Below the pieces are notes generated by a model. That model worked only from the letters and a program-made list of their open reading frames with translations. It was not told the origin of the DNA and made no database searches. Of a stretch of 64,000 nt of DNA, positions 10,827 through 22,343 are shown one piece after another. The stretch comes from Heterohyrax brucei (Eukaryota > Chordata > Mammalia > Hyracoidea > Procaviidae): assembly GCA_028571685.1 (NCBI GenBank), contig CM053146.1, forward strand, positions 27,191,431-27,255,430, given 5' to 3'. How positions within the stretch are numbered: position 1 is the stretch's first letter; the number at the start of each line of letters is the position of its first letter. A program made the position numbers and the translations under genes.

Positions 10827-11335
10827 AGTTGTGTTCTCTACATATTTACAACTGTTGAAAATTACATGAATACCCACTAAGACAATTTAGTCAGAATTCA
10901 CGGTGACTCGGCATCTGATGGAACCCATCACATGATTTGAAAGTGAAGTCAGAGAGGTGTTTACACTGCTTCAGCACAGGAGTTATATTTTACTTTTTCT
11001 TTTTTTAATATGAAAATTTGGGATTTAACGAAGCTAAATACTCTGTCAGACTTAATGATAGTGAAAGCTTTTGAAAAAAATTCTGCCCATAATATTTAAA
11101 AACCAAATACAAATTCTGATCTGATTTATTTCACAGAAATAGCTTCTATTTTTAAAAAGAAAATCATCACAGTTAGGAATTAGAATAAATTAAATTTTAA
11201 TTACTCATCTTCATTTCTACAACTTTATATTTATTCACCAGAATGTAGAAATAACTCAAAAAATATTTCTTGGAAAATATTTTCTGGAAGAGGACTAGAA
11301 TCAGAGTATAAGCCCTAGCTCAATCAAAGAAGGTA
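10827..11335. other. intron, nothing recognised
   Basis: AT-rich sequence between the LTR and the L1 3' end. A few L1-like A-rich words occur, but nothing that I can assign. Confidence 0.45.
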
Positions 11336-11639
11336 ATTTTTTTTAATTAAATAAAAATGAAAGTGTACATACTCTGTGCTTATAATATTGGGTTGTAAGA
11401 TGGAAGGAGTACACAAGTTGTGTTGAAGTCCCATTAATACTGATCTTCTTACTAATGTGTGTTGCTACCCAACCAAATTTCTAACAACTATCTAATCTAA
11501 ACCCTTGCCCCTCGCCCACCTGCCTTCCTACCCTCCTGCCCTCCCCACCCTTGTAGCCATCAAAGAGTCTTTTCTGTTATGTATGAGTCTGCCTTTAAGC
11601 TTTTATCGTAGGGGTCTCATATATTTGTCCTTGTGTCAC

Positions 11640-14600
11640 TGACTAGTTTCACTCAACATAATGTCCTCCGGTTGAGACCAAGTTGAGAGAGATGTTTCCT
11701 GCTATCACCGTTGTTTTTTGTCATTGCATAGTACTCCATTGAGTACATATACCAAAGGTTACCCATCCATTCATCTGTTGTTGGGCATCTGGGTTCCATC
11801 TTTTTGCTATCATGAACTGTGCTGCGATGACCATTCGTGTGCATACATCAGTTGGTGTGAATGGCCTTGATTCTGTAGGATGTATTCCAAGCAGAGGAAT
11901 TACTGGTCAAATGGTGTATCTAGGTCCATTTTTTTAAGGTAACGCCAGATTGCTTTCCAAAGAGGTTGCACTATTCTGCAATCCCACCAACAGTGTAGGG
12001 GAGTTCCAATCTCTCCACAGCCTCTCCAACACTAGGTGTTTTGTGTTTTTTGGATCATGGCCAATCGTGTTGGGATGAGATGGTATCTCATTGTCGTTTT
12101 GATTTGAATTTCTTTAATAACTAATGATCATGATCATGGCCCCATGTGTTTTTTGGTGCCTGGATCTCTTCTTTAGAGAACTGTCTGTGTGTCTTATTTG
12201 CCCATCGCTTAATTGGATGATTTGTCTTTTTCTTATTGACATTTTGTAATACCTCATAGATTATGGAGATCAGGCATTGGTTTGACATAGAATTGCCAAA
12301 TATTTTTTCCCATTCTGTAGGTGGTCTTTTAATTCTTTTGATGAAGTTTTTGGGTGAGCAGAAGTGTTTGATTCTTATTAAGTTCCATTTATCTATTTCC
12401 TCTTCTGATGAATGTGTTTTGTTTGTCAGATTTTGAAGCCTGTCTATATTGTATATTAAAATGTCCATTGTTGACCCTATTTTATCTTGGACGACCTTTA
12501 TTGTTTTAGCTTTTATATTTAGGTCTTTTATCCAATTTGAGTTGATTTTTGTATAAGGTGTGAGATATGGGTCTTGTTTCAATGTTTTGCAGATGGATAT
12601 CCAATTATGCCAGCACCATTCGTTAAAGAGACTGATCTTACCCCAGTTCAAAATCTTAGGACCTCTGTCAAATATCATCTGTTCGTAGGAGGATGGTGGC
12701 ATCTCTGGGGTCTCTACTCTGCTCCATTGGTCTATGTCTCTTTCTGTACCAGTACCAGGCTGTTTTGTCAACTGAGGCAGTGTAATAGGTTCTAAAGTCA
12801 GGTAGTGAGAGGCCTCCCAAGGTCTTCTTCTTCTTCAGTAGTGTTTTACATCTCTGAGGTTTCTTCCCTTTCCAAACAAATCTGATGATTTGTTTCTACA
12901 TCTCATTAAAAAATTTCGCTGGAATTTGTATAAACAATCATATCATCTGCAAAGAGGGAAATCTTCACTTCTTCATTGCCATTACGGATGCCCTTTACTT
13001 CTTTGACTTGTCTAGAACTTCTAGCACAATGCTGAATGGAAGTGGTGAGAGTGGGCATCCTTGTCTAGTTCCCGTTCTCACAGGGAATTCTTTCAGTCTT
13101 TCACCATTCAGGATGATGAAAGCAGTTGGCTTTGCATAGATGCTACTCGTTATGTTGAGGATTTTCTCCTCTATTCCTATTTTTCTGAGAGTTTTAAGCA
13201 TGAATGGGTGTTAAAATTTGTGAAATGCCTTTTCTGCATCAGTTGACAAAATCAGGTGATTCTTGTCTTTTGTGTTATTAATGTGGTTGATTACAATAAT
13301 TGTTTCTCTGATGTTGAACCAGTCTTGTGTCTCTGGAATGAAACCAACTTGATCATGATCAATGATTTTTTTTATATGCTGTTGAATTCTATTGACTAGA
13401 ATTGTTTTTGAAGATTTTTGCATCTAGATTCATGAGTGATATTGGTCTATAATTTTCTTTTTTTGTGGGATCATTCCCTGGTTTTGGTATCAGGGTTATG
13501 TTGGCTTCATAGAATAAATTCGGAGCTATTCTATCTCTTTCTTTGGTGTGAAATAACTTTAATAGTATTGGAAATAATTCTTCTCTAAAGTTTGGTAGAA
13601 TTCTCTGGTGAAGCCATCTGGGCCAGGACTTTCTTGATTGGTAGATTTTTTAAGACTTTTTCAATCTCTTCCTTTGTGATAAATTTATTAAGTTGATCTA
13701 CTTCTCTTTGTGACAGTCTTGGTGAGTCATATGAATCTAGAAATTTGTCCATTTCCCCTGGGTTTTCAAATCTGTTAGAGTATAGCTTTTCATAGTATTC
13801 TGTTATGATATTTTTTATTTCAGTTGGTTCTGTTGTAACATCTCCCAACTCATTTCTTAATCCAGGTTATTTGTATCTTCTGCTGTTTTTCTTTTGTAAG
13901 TTTAGCCAATGTTTTATCAATTTTGTTGATCTTTTCAAAGAATGAGCTTTTGGTTTGTTAACTTTTTCAATTGTTTTTCTATTCTCTAATTCATTGATGT
14001 CTGCTCTAATCCTTATAATCTGTTTTCTTCTGGTGTCTGAGGGGTTCCTCTGTTGCTCTCTTTCTACTTGTTCTAGCTGTGAGGTTAATTCTTTAATTTA
14101 TGCTCTTTATTCTTTCTGGAAGTGTGCATTTATAGTGATAAACTGACCTCTGAGCCCTGCTTTTGCTGTATCCCATAAATTCTGTTAGGATGTGTTTTCA
14201 TTCTCATTTGAATCCATAAATTTCTTTAATGTGTCTTTAATTTCTTTTATAACCCAAGGCTTTATGAGTAAAGTGTTGTTCAGTTTCCACAAGTTGGAAT
14301 TTTCTGTTATTGATTTCAACTTTTATAGCTCTATGGTCCGAGAAGATACTTTGCGATAAACCAAAGGTTTCAATTTTACAGAGAATTGTTTTATGACCTA
14401 ACATATGGTCTATTCTAGAGAATGTTCCATGTGCTTTGGAGAAGAAGGTATATTTATCTGCTGATGTATGAAAAAGACCTGTATATGTTGATAAGGTCAA
14501 GTCGGTTGATTGTTGCAATAAGATCTTCTGTATCTTTACTGAGCTTTTCTCTGGATGATCTATCCTTAACTGAAAGGGGAGTGTTGAAGTCTCCAACTAT

Positions 14601-15290
14601 TACTGTGGAATGATCAATCTCATTTTTCAATGTTGTCAGTATTTGTTCAATGTATTTATGTGCTTTGGTATTGAGTGTGTAAATATTTAATATTGTTAAG
14701 TCCTGCTTGAGTATTGAACCTTTCAGATATAGTGACCATCCTTATCCACAATAGTGGATTTTATATTAAAATCTATTTTATCTGAGATTAATATTGCCAC
14801 ACCTGCTCTTCTTTGTGTATTATTAGCTTGATATATATTATTCCAGCCTTTAATTCTCAACCTGTTCATATCTTTAAGTCTATGGTGTGTTTCTTGTAAG
14901 CAACATATAGATGGGTCATGTCTTTTGATTCAAGATGTCACTCGCTGTCTCTTTACTGGAGCATTCAGTCCACTTACATTCAATGTAATTATTGATAGGC
15001 ATGTACTTATTGCCATCATTTTTGATGTAATTACTTCTGTGTTGATGTTTTCTATATTTCTCTTAATGTTCTGTTCTGGGGCATTCTTCTTTATGGGTTG
15101 TTTGAGTGTTGATTTTATGTTTGTTGAGACTCCTGTATTGCATTTCTTATTTTCATATAATATATTGTTAATCTGCTTTATGGCTGCATGTATTATCCCC
15201 CTTAACATGTTAAGATTGAAATCAATTTTAACCATTTTATAAGTCTGAAACTTTCTCTGCATCAAAAACAACTGTAACTATTGTAGTGTA
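11640..15290 (-). pseudogene. L1 ORF2 remains (endonuclease-RT)
   Basis: Broken ORF2p. The start side shows STCLSIITLNVSGLNAPVKR, the typical APE endonuclease N-terminus (minus, about 15010-14930). The endonuclease end with FSRIDHMLGHK is at about 14430, and SDHRAIKVEI follows. The pre-RT region EKLYSNRFENPGEMDKFLD is at about 13780. RT pieces include [24 protein letters not shown] (usual DAEKAFDK), and [20 protein letters not shown] at about 13120. The C-terminal part, with KILNWGKISLFNEWCWHNW, lies at 12660, and MEYYAMTKNN at 11720. Several frames are needed, so it encodes no protein today. Confidence 0.9.
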
Positions 15291-15299
15291 TGCTTCTTT

Positions 15300-16350
15300 A
15301 AATGGGATGGTAATATAGTTGTCATGATACGATCATGGATTCCCTTATTATAATACTGTAGCTTTTGGCTTGGTTTGGTGAAGTTTTGTGCCTTCCTTAA
15401 CTGATCAGAAACTTGGATGAAGAGCCTTGAGTTATCACCTATAACATACATTTAGGGAAGAGCTTCTTTCAATATTTCATGTAATTTTGGTTTAGTTTTT
15501 ATGAAGTCTCTAAATTTCTCTTTATTTTTAAGAGTCTTAATTTCACCATTATATTTGATAGACAATTTTTGCAGGATAAATAATTCTAGGATGGAAGTTT
15601 TCTCATTCAGGGCTTTGAATGTGTCTGCTCATTGTTTTCTAGCCAGCATCGTTTCAGCAGAAAAGTCAGATGAAAGTCTACAGGGTTTCCCTAAGAATGT
15701 TAGTTTTGATTTGAGCGTTGTTGTCTTCAGTAGCATCTCTTAGTGCTTTAGCTTATTAAGCTTAATTATAATATGCCTTCGCATCCTTTGTTTTTGATCT
15801 AACATTTGTGGTGTTTGATAAACATCTTGGATCCATATGTTCTCTTTGCTGATAATCTCACGGAAGTTTTTTGTCAGCGTCTCTACAGCAATTCTGTCTA
15901 TGTTGTCATTAATCCTCCTTTGTTCAGGAACTCCAGTGAAATGTAAATTATTTTTCTTCATGAAGTCCCACATGTTTCTGAATGCTTTTTCCTTTTTCTT
16001 ATTTCTTTTCTCTGATTCCACCTCATAAATGCTGGCATTAGTTACTTTGTCTTCTAGGTTACTGATTCTAACTTCCATCTGTTCAATCCTACTCTTTTGG
16101 CTTTGGATAGAATTATCCAATTCTGTAATTTTGTTATTAATCTGATGTATTTCAGATCATTGATGTTCTAGCATTTCAAATAGTTTACCAAATTTTTCAT
16201 TTTGTTTTACTGCATTTTGTTTAATTTCTAGGAGGGTTTTATATATAACTCTTTTGTATTCAACCTCCGATAGATTCAGAAAGGCTTCTTCATCTGGGAA
16301 ATTTTCTGAATTTTTTTGAATCTTTATTTAGGGATTTTTTTGGAGCACTT
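15300..16350 (-). pseudogene. L1 ORF1 remains
   Basis: The frame at 15740-16120 (minus) reads SRIEQMEVRISNLEDKVTNA, a coiled coil with regular heptads. It continues to NLHFTGVPEQRRIN and WIQDVYQTPQMLDQKQRMRR, the RRM and C-terminal nucleic-acid-binding parts of L1 ORF1p. The frame is broken on both sides. Confidence 0.85.
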
Positions 16351-17000
16351 GAAGACTGTTTCTTTAAACTATTAATTATGATCTGCTGCCTGCATGCCTT
16401 CTAGATACTACTTGATTTCTCTGGTAATGGATCTAAGAGAACTGTTGGTCACCAGCTGTCTCTATTACTCTAGTGATTTGCCCCAAATGGACTCTCAAGG
16501 GTGGAAGTCTCTGCTTATTGGGTAGCAAAGAGGCTACTATGATTATGGAGAAATTGGGCCCTGTCAGCCAAGCTTACAATGTGAGTGAGAGAAAAGAGTC
16601 AAGAAGAGTTGAGGCCTTTCAAGAGAGAAATGTTCAGGGAGATAAACAAGCCTCTCAGACTTAAAACTAAACTGCACTTCTATGCAAGGAGCTGTCCAGG
16701 TGCTGAACAGGCATTCGGGAACAGCCGACTCCACCTGCCAGCTTATACCGAAAGTACGTTACCGTTACCGGCCGTTTGCAGAAGCTGTAGCTCTGTTACA
16801 GTGAAACAGCAGAAGCAGAGATCATACGGCCTCAGAATCGTTTTTGAGAGGAGAAGATTAGTCTGATACTGTTACTCAGTCAAATATGTTAGGTCCTAAG
16901 GTTCCCCAGATATTCAATGCTCCGTAAAAATTACATACAGGCCTTAGTTCTCAGAGGGAAATAAGGAGATGTCTGTTTACTCTACCATCTTGTAATGGAG

Positions 17001-17871
17001 TAAACCAGTGCATATCTATCAAGTTGGTTCAGAAAAACTGGGGATCATCATATGGATTTGGAAGTCAATTACAGGGTGTTTCTTATTTGATTTGGATTAA
17101 ATACAGACAGAATATTTGGTGTACAGGTAACCTACTGTTTTAATTGTGCTGTCTTTTTGTTGGTTTCCTACTTATCAGATTTTCCCATAATTACAACTGT
17201 TTTGCCATCTTTACAAGGGATTTGTTAAACCCATGAGTGACTCAGGCTTGTCTCAAATTCTGGAAGTTTCTATCTCAATTAAGAATATACAAAACTATAC
17301 ATCTTCACTTGCCAAGCCAGCCAAGTGCCGTCGAGTCGAACATTTTGCATTTAAGACGACATGTCAGACTGTTTTGCATATTAATGACATAACTTTGACA
17401 GTAATCAATGCTGAGTTGCAAGGTAATGCTGTCCCTGATGGATAAAGTTATGTGTAAATTTGGCTGAGCCATGATTCTCAGTTGTTTGGCAGTTATAGAA
17501 TAATGTAATATTGTAGTTATATAATGATGTAGTTTGACATGTATATAATGATGTAATGATGTACCCATCCTCTACTTTTTGGTTTTATGTAGACTTTCTC
17601 CATTTTCACATAATGGAGAATGTATAACAATTTGGTCTTTGAAACCTAATTGTGTTGATAAGTGAGGAATGGGTATATAAATAATGAATACTTATCTATA
17701 AAAGTAAAATTTTATAAAATTTTCACATTCATTTATGTTTTAAAAATTGTTTTTACCTCCTCCAGATAGCTGTTTCTTGGCTCTTTCTTTGAGCCAACAT
17801 TATTTCCTTATGAAATCATCCTCAAACTCTGATTTAAAACCACAACTCACATCTCTCCCTTTCTTCCTTAG
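17001..17871. other. intron, mostly unassigned
   Basis: No exon. A short SINE-tail-like word 'agccaagtgccgtcgagtc' lies at about 17318-17336. Next to 17540 there is a low-complexity 'atgatgta' run. Otherwise nothing that I can name. Confidence 0.5.
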
Positions 17872-17962
17872 TTTATTATTATTAAAACAAATAATAGGAA
17901 CCCTAGTGGCTAAGTATTTAAAACCTGGCAGCTTTCCTGCTTTATTATTGTTAAAACAAATA
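17872..17962 (+). repeat. 47-bp AfroSINE-head-like insertion with 22-bp direct repeats
   Basis: A 22-bp word starting 'tttattatt' and ending 'aaaacaaata' occurs at 17872-17893 and again at 17941-17962 with one difference. Between them lie 47 bp starting 'ataggaaccctagtggc', which resembles an AfroSINE head ('ggaaaccctggtggc') and then departs. It looks like a target-site duplication around an extremely short insert. Confidence 0.6.
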
Positions 17963-18735
17963 AAAAGTAATAACAAGAAATAAATATGTCAAGAAAGAGA
18001 TTTGACTTACTAAGAGAAAATAATACAATTCTGAGAAGTTTAAAAGAAGAATTGACTAAAAAAAGGACATGATGGGTTATTTGGATGAAGGTTAAACATT
18101 TTGATGATTTTAATACTCCTAAAATTAAAATACGTTCTTGTTGGTATCAAGCCAATTCTGAGCTACAGCAACCAATGTATGCAGAGTAGAATGGTTCCAC
18201 AGTATTTTCGAAGTCTTGTGATCTTGAACTTTTACTGTGATGACTTCTTTGGTGAATACAGCACAAAAAAAGAAAAGAAAAAAGCACAAGAAAAAGCATA
18301 CAACTCATACAATGAGCCTAAAGGAGACCCTGTATAAAGCCCAGCATCACATGAAAGGACTGCCTGAAGGTGACAAGAAACAAGCATGCTGCACAAAATG
18401 GATTAATGGGGAGAGGGTAGGAATCACCATGAGTGCAAGGTAGCAGCAACTATAGATAACAGAAACAGATTTCTTGAAAAATCACATTTGTTTTATAACG
18501 TATGAAATATGCAATAATAAAGCTGAATATATTTAAAGAAATAAAGTTTTAAAACAGTAAATCAATAAATGAATATAAGCAAATACTTTTACGAAAATAA
18601 AGCTAGTAATGATAATATTTTAGTGATTCTTGTAATGGAAATAACAGAATTTATCAAACAATTGGTAACAACAATATTAAAAATGTAAAACTCAGTAAAT
18701 GTGAAAAAACAGAATAATTATACATAAAAAGAGAA
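17963..18735. other. intron, A-rich, perhaps old L1
   Basis: A-rich sequence with words that suggest plus-strand old L1, but not enough to place. The open frames have no recognisable domain. Confidence 0.4.
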
Positions 18736-19290
18736 CTGTTGAATTAGAGTATGGATACAAAGGAATCATGAAATGAAATACAAAAGAAAAAATACAATTT
18801 ATGGGGAAATTTTATAAGTAATGAAGTAGAATTTTTATATTTCTTTAATAAGGGCTTAAGTAAGATTGGATTTAAGGCTTATTTTACTGGAAAATTGGTG
18901 ATAATTTTGCATAACTGATAAAAGAAAGAAACCATAGATTAAGAAAGCCCCTAAAGACTCTAGCAAGAAAAATAAAAAGATATACATAAATAGAAATATT
19001 TTGGAGAAACAACAGAATGCTGAAGAAAAATATCATTAAAATAATCACATATGAAATATTCCATATAGTTTGGATGTCAGTTCTTCTGAGGTGATCTAGA
19101 GATTCAGGACAATTCCAGCTAAAATTCAATAAATCAATTTTTCAAAAATTGACACAATGATTCTGAAATTATACAGAAATGCAAATGCAGAATGAACAAA
19201 AGTAAGTCTGAAAAAGAACATAGTAGATTTACACTATCTGATTTTAAGATTTAATGTTCTCTAAGGTCACTTATGAATAACAAAACATAT
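18736..19290 (+). mobile_element. old L1 ORF2 fragment
   Basis: 'ttccagctaaaattcaataa', 'ttgacacaatgattctgaaa', 'tacagaaatgcaaatgcaga' and 'ttacactatctgattttaag' track the L1 ORF2 segment after the RT domain. Strongly diverged, 5' and 3' truncated. Confidence 0.65.
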
Positions 19291-19993
19291 GTTAAACTTC
19301 ACAAAAACCAAAAATATACTTTGCTTATAAGCCAGGATGAAGCAGTCTTCTTCCTTTCATCTTAGTATCCTTATAATGTTTATCCCAGTTGTATGTACAA
19401 ACTAGATTTTCAATAATTATCTATTAGTTCTATTTTCAGATTATGACAAGGATACAGTTACTGCAATGAGAAGTATATATCTTACAGACAGCCAAGAAGA
19501 TATAATAACACATCTCAACATCCTTTTTTTTTTCTCCCCAAAACCAGCGTTGGTCTTCTTTAAAGCCATGGTACTTTCTGTTACTTCTGTGAAGAACACA
19601 CAGTTTCAGGAATGATCTACTTTTGTTACCTGGGTATTAGCTTAATTCGTATTTCGTTAGCAGCCTTACTGACTCAGTCTAATAACACTGGGCCTCCATC
19701 AGTTATCTTACATCATTAACTTTTTAGTTGTTTTCTTATAGAACTTAATACTATGTGAAAGCATCTTTTTCATTTACTTGCAAGGTCCTTTTCGCCTAAT
19801 TTTTTGCTCTATTTCTAACAGTTGTACCAATTATATGCTCCATAAACAGTTGCTGAATTAATTAATGATTTAATAATTCAATACTAATCAACAGTTAAAT
19901 ATTTAAAAAATAGAAAGATACAATAAGATTAAGAAAATTGTATACACACATATATATACATATTCAAGTTTTTTTAACATTTCTACTATTTAC
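19291..19993. other. intron, nothing recognised
   Basis: Sequence downstream (in gene sense) of the exon at 19994-20048. No named repeat. 'tatatata' low complexity lies near 19945. Confidence 0.5.
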
Positions 19994-20048
19994 CTTTCCA
20001 AAAATGCTTAATCTTTTGGAGTCAATGTATTGCTGTTTCAGTAAAAAT
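19994..20048 (-). CDS. DPP10: DPP10 exon: FLLKQQYIDSKRLSIFGK
   Basis: A 55-nt exon with acceptor 'ctttattgcag' and donor 'gtaaatag'. The first base completes the lysine codon of the previous exon; the rest encodes FLLKQQYIDSKRLSIFGK and ends on a codon border (phase 0). In the hydrolase fold this is the helix and the strand that lead to the nucleophile elbow (DPP4: VDNKRIAIWGWSYGG). The join to the next exon gives FGK-GYGG. Human DPP10, as I recall it, has LLKLPYIDSKRLSIFGK, so QQ for LP is the main change. Only 627 bp separate it from the exon upstream. Confidence 0.96.
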
Positions 20049-20197
20049 CTGCAATAAAGAAAAAAATAAATTAACTCTTGTTGAGTCAAATGCATACTAA
20101 ACTTCATTTTTGGATTACAAAGTGGAAGAAAATGACAAAAATATTTTACTAGTTTCATCTCTATTGAAGTGGAAGAGCCATATATTCCAAAATATTG

Positions 20198-20306
20198 CTA
20201 CTCAAACTGGTGATCCAGTAGCTTCAGTATCACCTGGGAACTTGTTATAAATGTAGAACATTGAGCCCATGACAGGCCTACTAAATTGATATTTAGTAGA
20301 TGCTAC
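20198..20306 (+). repeat. MER5A-like hAT-Charlie fragment
   Basis: 'ctactcaaactggtgatcca', 'cagtatcacctgggaacttg' and 'ttataaatgtagaacattga' are close to MER5A ('agcatcacctgggaacttgttagaaatgc'). Confidence 0.7.
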
Positions 20307-20675
20307 CTAATTTGTATGTATGTTTAAACTAACCAACTAGCCTTCTTAGATCAGTCTTTCATGCCAGAGTGATAACGGTATCTGTGCCAAAGAATTGCAA
20401 TTAACTGAGAAAATTTAGGTTATACAAATACACATTACAGATTGTTGTAAATAAATAATATAGCAATATACTTAAGGTTTCTCTTATTTCCATAAATCCA
20501 ACTTGAACTCTAATTCCAGAAATAATCATTTCATTATAGTACAAGGGTGACAGATACTTAAAAAAATACAAGAGACTACATGATTAGCTTGGAAACTTTT
20601 TCAATTGCTATTATCTATCACATATTTGGATTCTTCATTGTAAGAAGAGCAAAAAGAAAATGTGCATCTACTTAC

Positions 20676-20870
20676 TTCACTGCTGTTATTTGGTCCTTTA
20701 CTTCCACAGAACCTATCCTTCGATGAATCTCCTGCAAAATTTTTAGACCTTGGGATCCACTTCCTCGACCATCAAATCTTGCTACAATAACATTATCAGA
20801 GTCAAGAAGTACTGAATCCCAGTCAATGTGGAATTTATCTGTAACTAGTTGGCCTCCTGGTTCTTCATCC
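20676..20870 (-). CDS. DPP10: DPP10 exon: start of hydrolase core (DEEPGGQLVTDKF...)
   Basis: A 195-nt exon with acceptor 'taattttcag' and donor 'gtaagtag'. Its first base completes an ATG codon (Met, not a start). It then encodes DEEPGGQLVTDKFHIDWDSV, LLDSDNVIVARFDGRGSGSQ and GLKILQEIHRRIGSVEVKDQ before ITAV. FDGRGSG is the family motif on the strand before the nucleophile helix (same in DPP4). In DPP4 the equivalent of the first residues is DVYAGP, whose tyrosine forms the oxyanion hole. No tyrosine is present here, a second reason that this protein cannot cleave peptides. That alignment is from memory. The ATG-containing open frame that runs upstream into the intron is not a real start. 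Confidence 0.97.
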
Positions 20871-21449
20871 CTGAAAATTACAACATATTGGACCAAAGAA
20901 AAACTGATTACTTATCTTTTATGCTTGTTAGTTGAAAAAACTAACACAGTAATATCTATTTCTGTCCAGTTTTGATAATATGCCTGAAAGGGTATTTTTG
21001 TCGACTTTTGTCAACTCTTTAAAAAAAAGTTCCAAGAGTGAAATAAAAATTTAAAACATGATTCAAACGAGTGCTGTAGAGATGGTTTTATCTCATTTTT
21101 ACACAGGAAAAAAAGAAAATAAAATACTTGAACTTTCTGTAGACATTTCTAAAGGACAGTTCTCAAATTGATAGGCAGATTTATCTTTACTGGGTTTTTA
21201 CCAGACAGTGTGTTTTAGAAATGCCTTTCAAGTGATATGTAGATGCCAGTGTGTGAGATAGGGACCAGAAGTAATTCTACTTTAATATTTAGTAAATTGT
21301 CTTTGTGGTAAAATTCTCACTGAAGAGAACTTAAGCAAGTAGAGAGAAAAACGTTTTCAGCACCAAAATTGACAGCAAGCGAAAGAAACAGACACACATA
21401 CATTTGAAATAATATAAAGCTAGAAGGGCAAAACATACACAAAAAAGAA
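20871..21449. other. intron, nothing recognised
   Basis: AT-rich beginning of the 24.9-kb intron at its 3' (gene sense) end. No repeat assigned. Confidence 0.5.
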
Positions 21450-22125
21450 CAGTACAACCACTATGAAAAGAAGCATAGTGTTTCCTCAAAATGGTAGAAT
21501 TATTATCCAGCATTCCAGCTCCTAAGTATATACTCTAGAGATCTAACAGCAGTGACATACTTAGGCATATGCATATCTGTGTTCACTGTAGCATTATTCA
21601 CAATGACTAAAAGGCAAAAACAACCTAAGCTCACATCCAGAGAAGAACCCCCAAAACCCACTGCTGTCAAGTTGGGCCTGATTTATAGCAACCCTATGTG
21701 TCAGAGTAGAACTGCTCTATAAAATTTCCAAGGAGTGCTTGGCAGATTTGAACTGCTGACCTTTTGGTTAGCAGACGTAGCACTTAACCCACTACACTAC
21801 CAGGGTTTCCAAGAGAAGAATGGATAAACAAAATGTGGCATGTACAATGGAATACTATGCAGCTATAAAGAACTATAATGAGTTCTCAGAATATAATGTG
21901 GACAAATTTGAAGAGTATTCTGCAGAGTAAAATAGGGCAATCACCAAAGAACAACCACTGTATAACTTTTATAAAAAGACAAGAATACATACACATCAGA
22001 AAACAAAATTAATTAGTGGTTGCCAGAAATGAGAGGGAGGAGGAGGATTCACTCTCTACATGGTAGACACTAGTCATATTTGGTGACGGCAAAAAGCAAT
22101 ATTGAATGTGGGTGAAGAGCAAACA
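21450..22125 (+). mobile_element. L1 3' region, split by an AfroSINE
   Basis: Reads through the end of L1 ORF2: 'tagcattattcacaatgact', 'ggataaacaaaatgtggcat', 'acaatggaatactatgcagc', then 'ggttgccagaaatgagaggg'. An AfroSINE (21648-21811) sits inside, between two copies of 'agagaagaa'. No open frame of note. Confidence 0.85.
21648..21811 (-). repeat. AfroSINE with target-site duplication
   Basis: Complete minus-strand copy, from 'aaaacccactgctgtcaagt' to 'cactaccagggtttcc'. It is flanked by 'agagaagaa' at 21639-21647 and 21812-21820, so it inserted into the older L1. Confidence 0.93.
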
Positions 22126-22130
22126 ACTTG

Positions 22131-22192
22131 ACCAATGATACTAAGTGATACTAATGATACTAATGATACCAATGATACTAATGATACTAAGT
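22131..22192 (+). repeat. 9-bp minisatellite (aatgatact)n
   Basis: About six units of 'aatgatact' with one-base variants. Minus-strand translation gives an Ile-Ser-Ile run, an artefact of the repeat. Confidence 0.85.
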
Positions 22193-22343
22193 GCCCCAGA
22201 ATAAGGGATACTTTCTGTAAAGGTTAGATTATACAGAATTTTTTTTAACAATAGCAATAACAACCAAAAGATATTAGTGTGGTTACATAAGTAGATATGC
22301 ATGTATATATATGCGTAAAGTATAAGTGTATGCATGTATGGGA

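Larger units (their letters stand above)
11336..17000 (-). mobile_element. near full-length L1 LINE, minus strand
   Basis: Read on the minus strand, this begins at about 17000 with a 5' UTR that opens 'ttacaagatggtagagt'. It passes ORF1 (about 16350-15300) and ORF2 (about 15290-11600) and ends in a short 3' UTR and A-rich tail (T-rich at 11336 in plus reading). At about 5.7 kb it is close to full length. Both ORFs carry many stops and frameshifts, so it is inactive. It lies in the same orientation as DPP10. The 3' terminus matches the plus-strand L1 end at 24395-24850, so both belong to one afrotherian L1 family. Confidence 0.92.

Noticed and set aside
12121-12771. The longest open frame (216 aa, minus) as a host gene
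   Set aside because: It is L1 ORF2 C-terminal sequence (KILNWGKISLFNEWCWHNW and neighbours) inside the L1 at 11336-17000.
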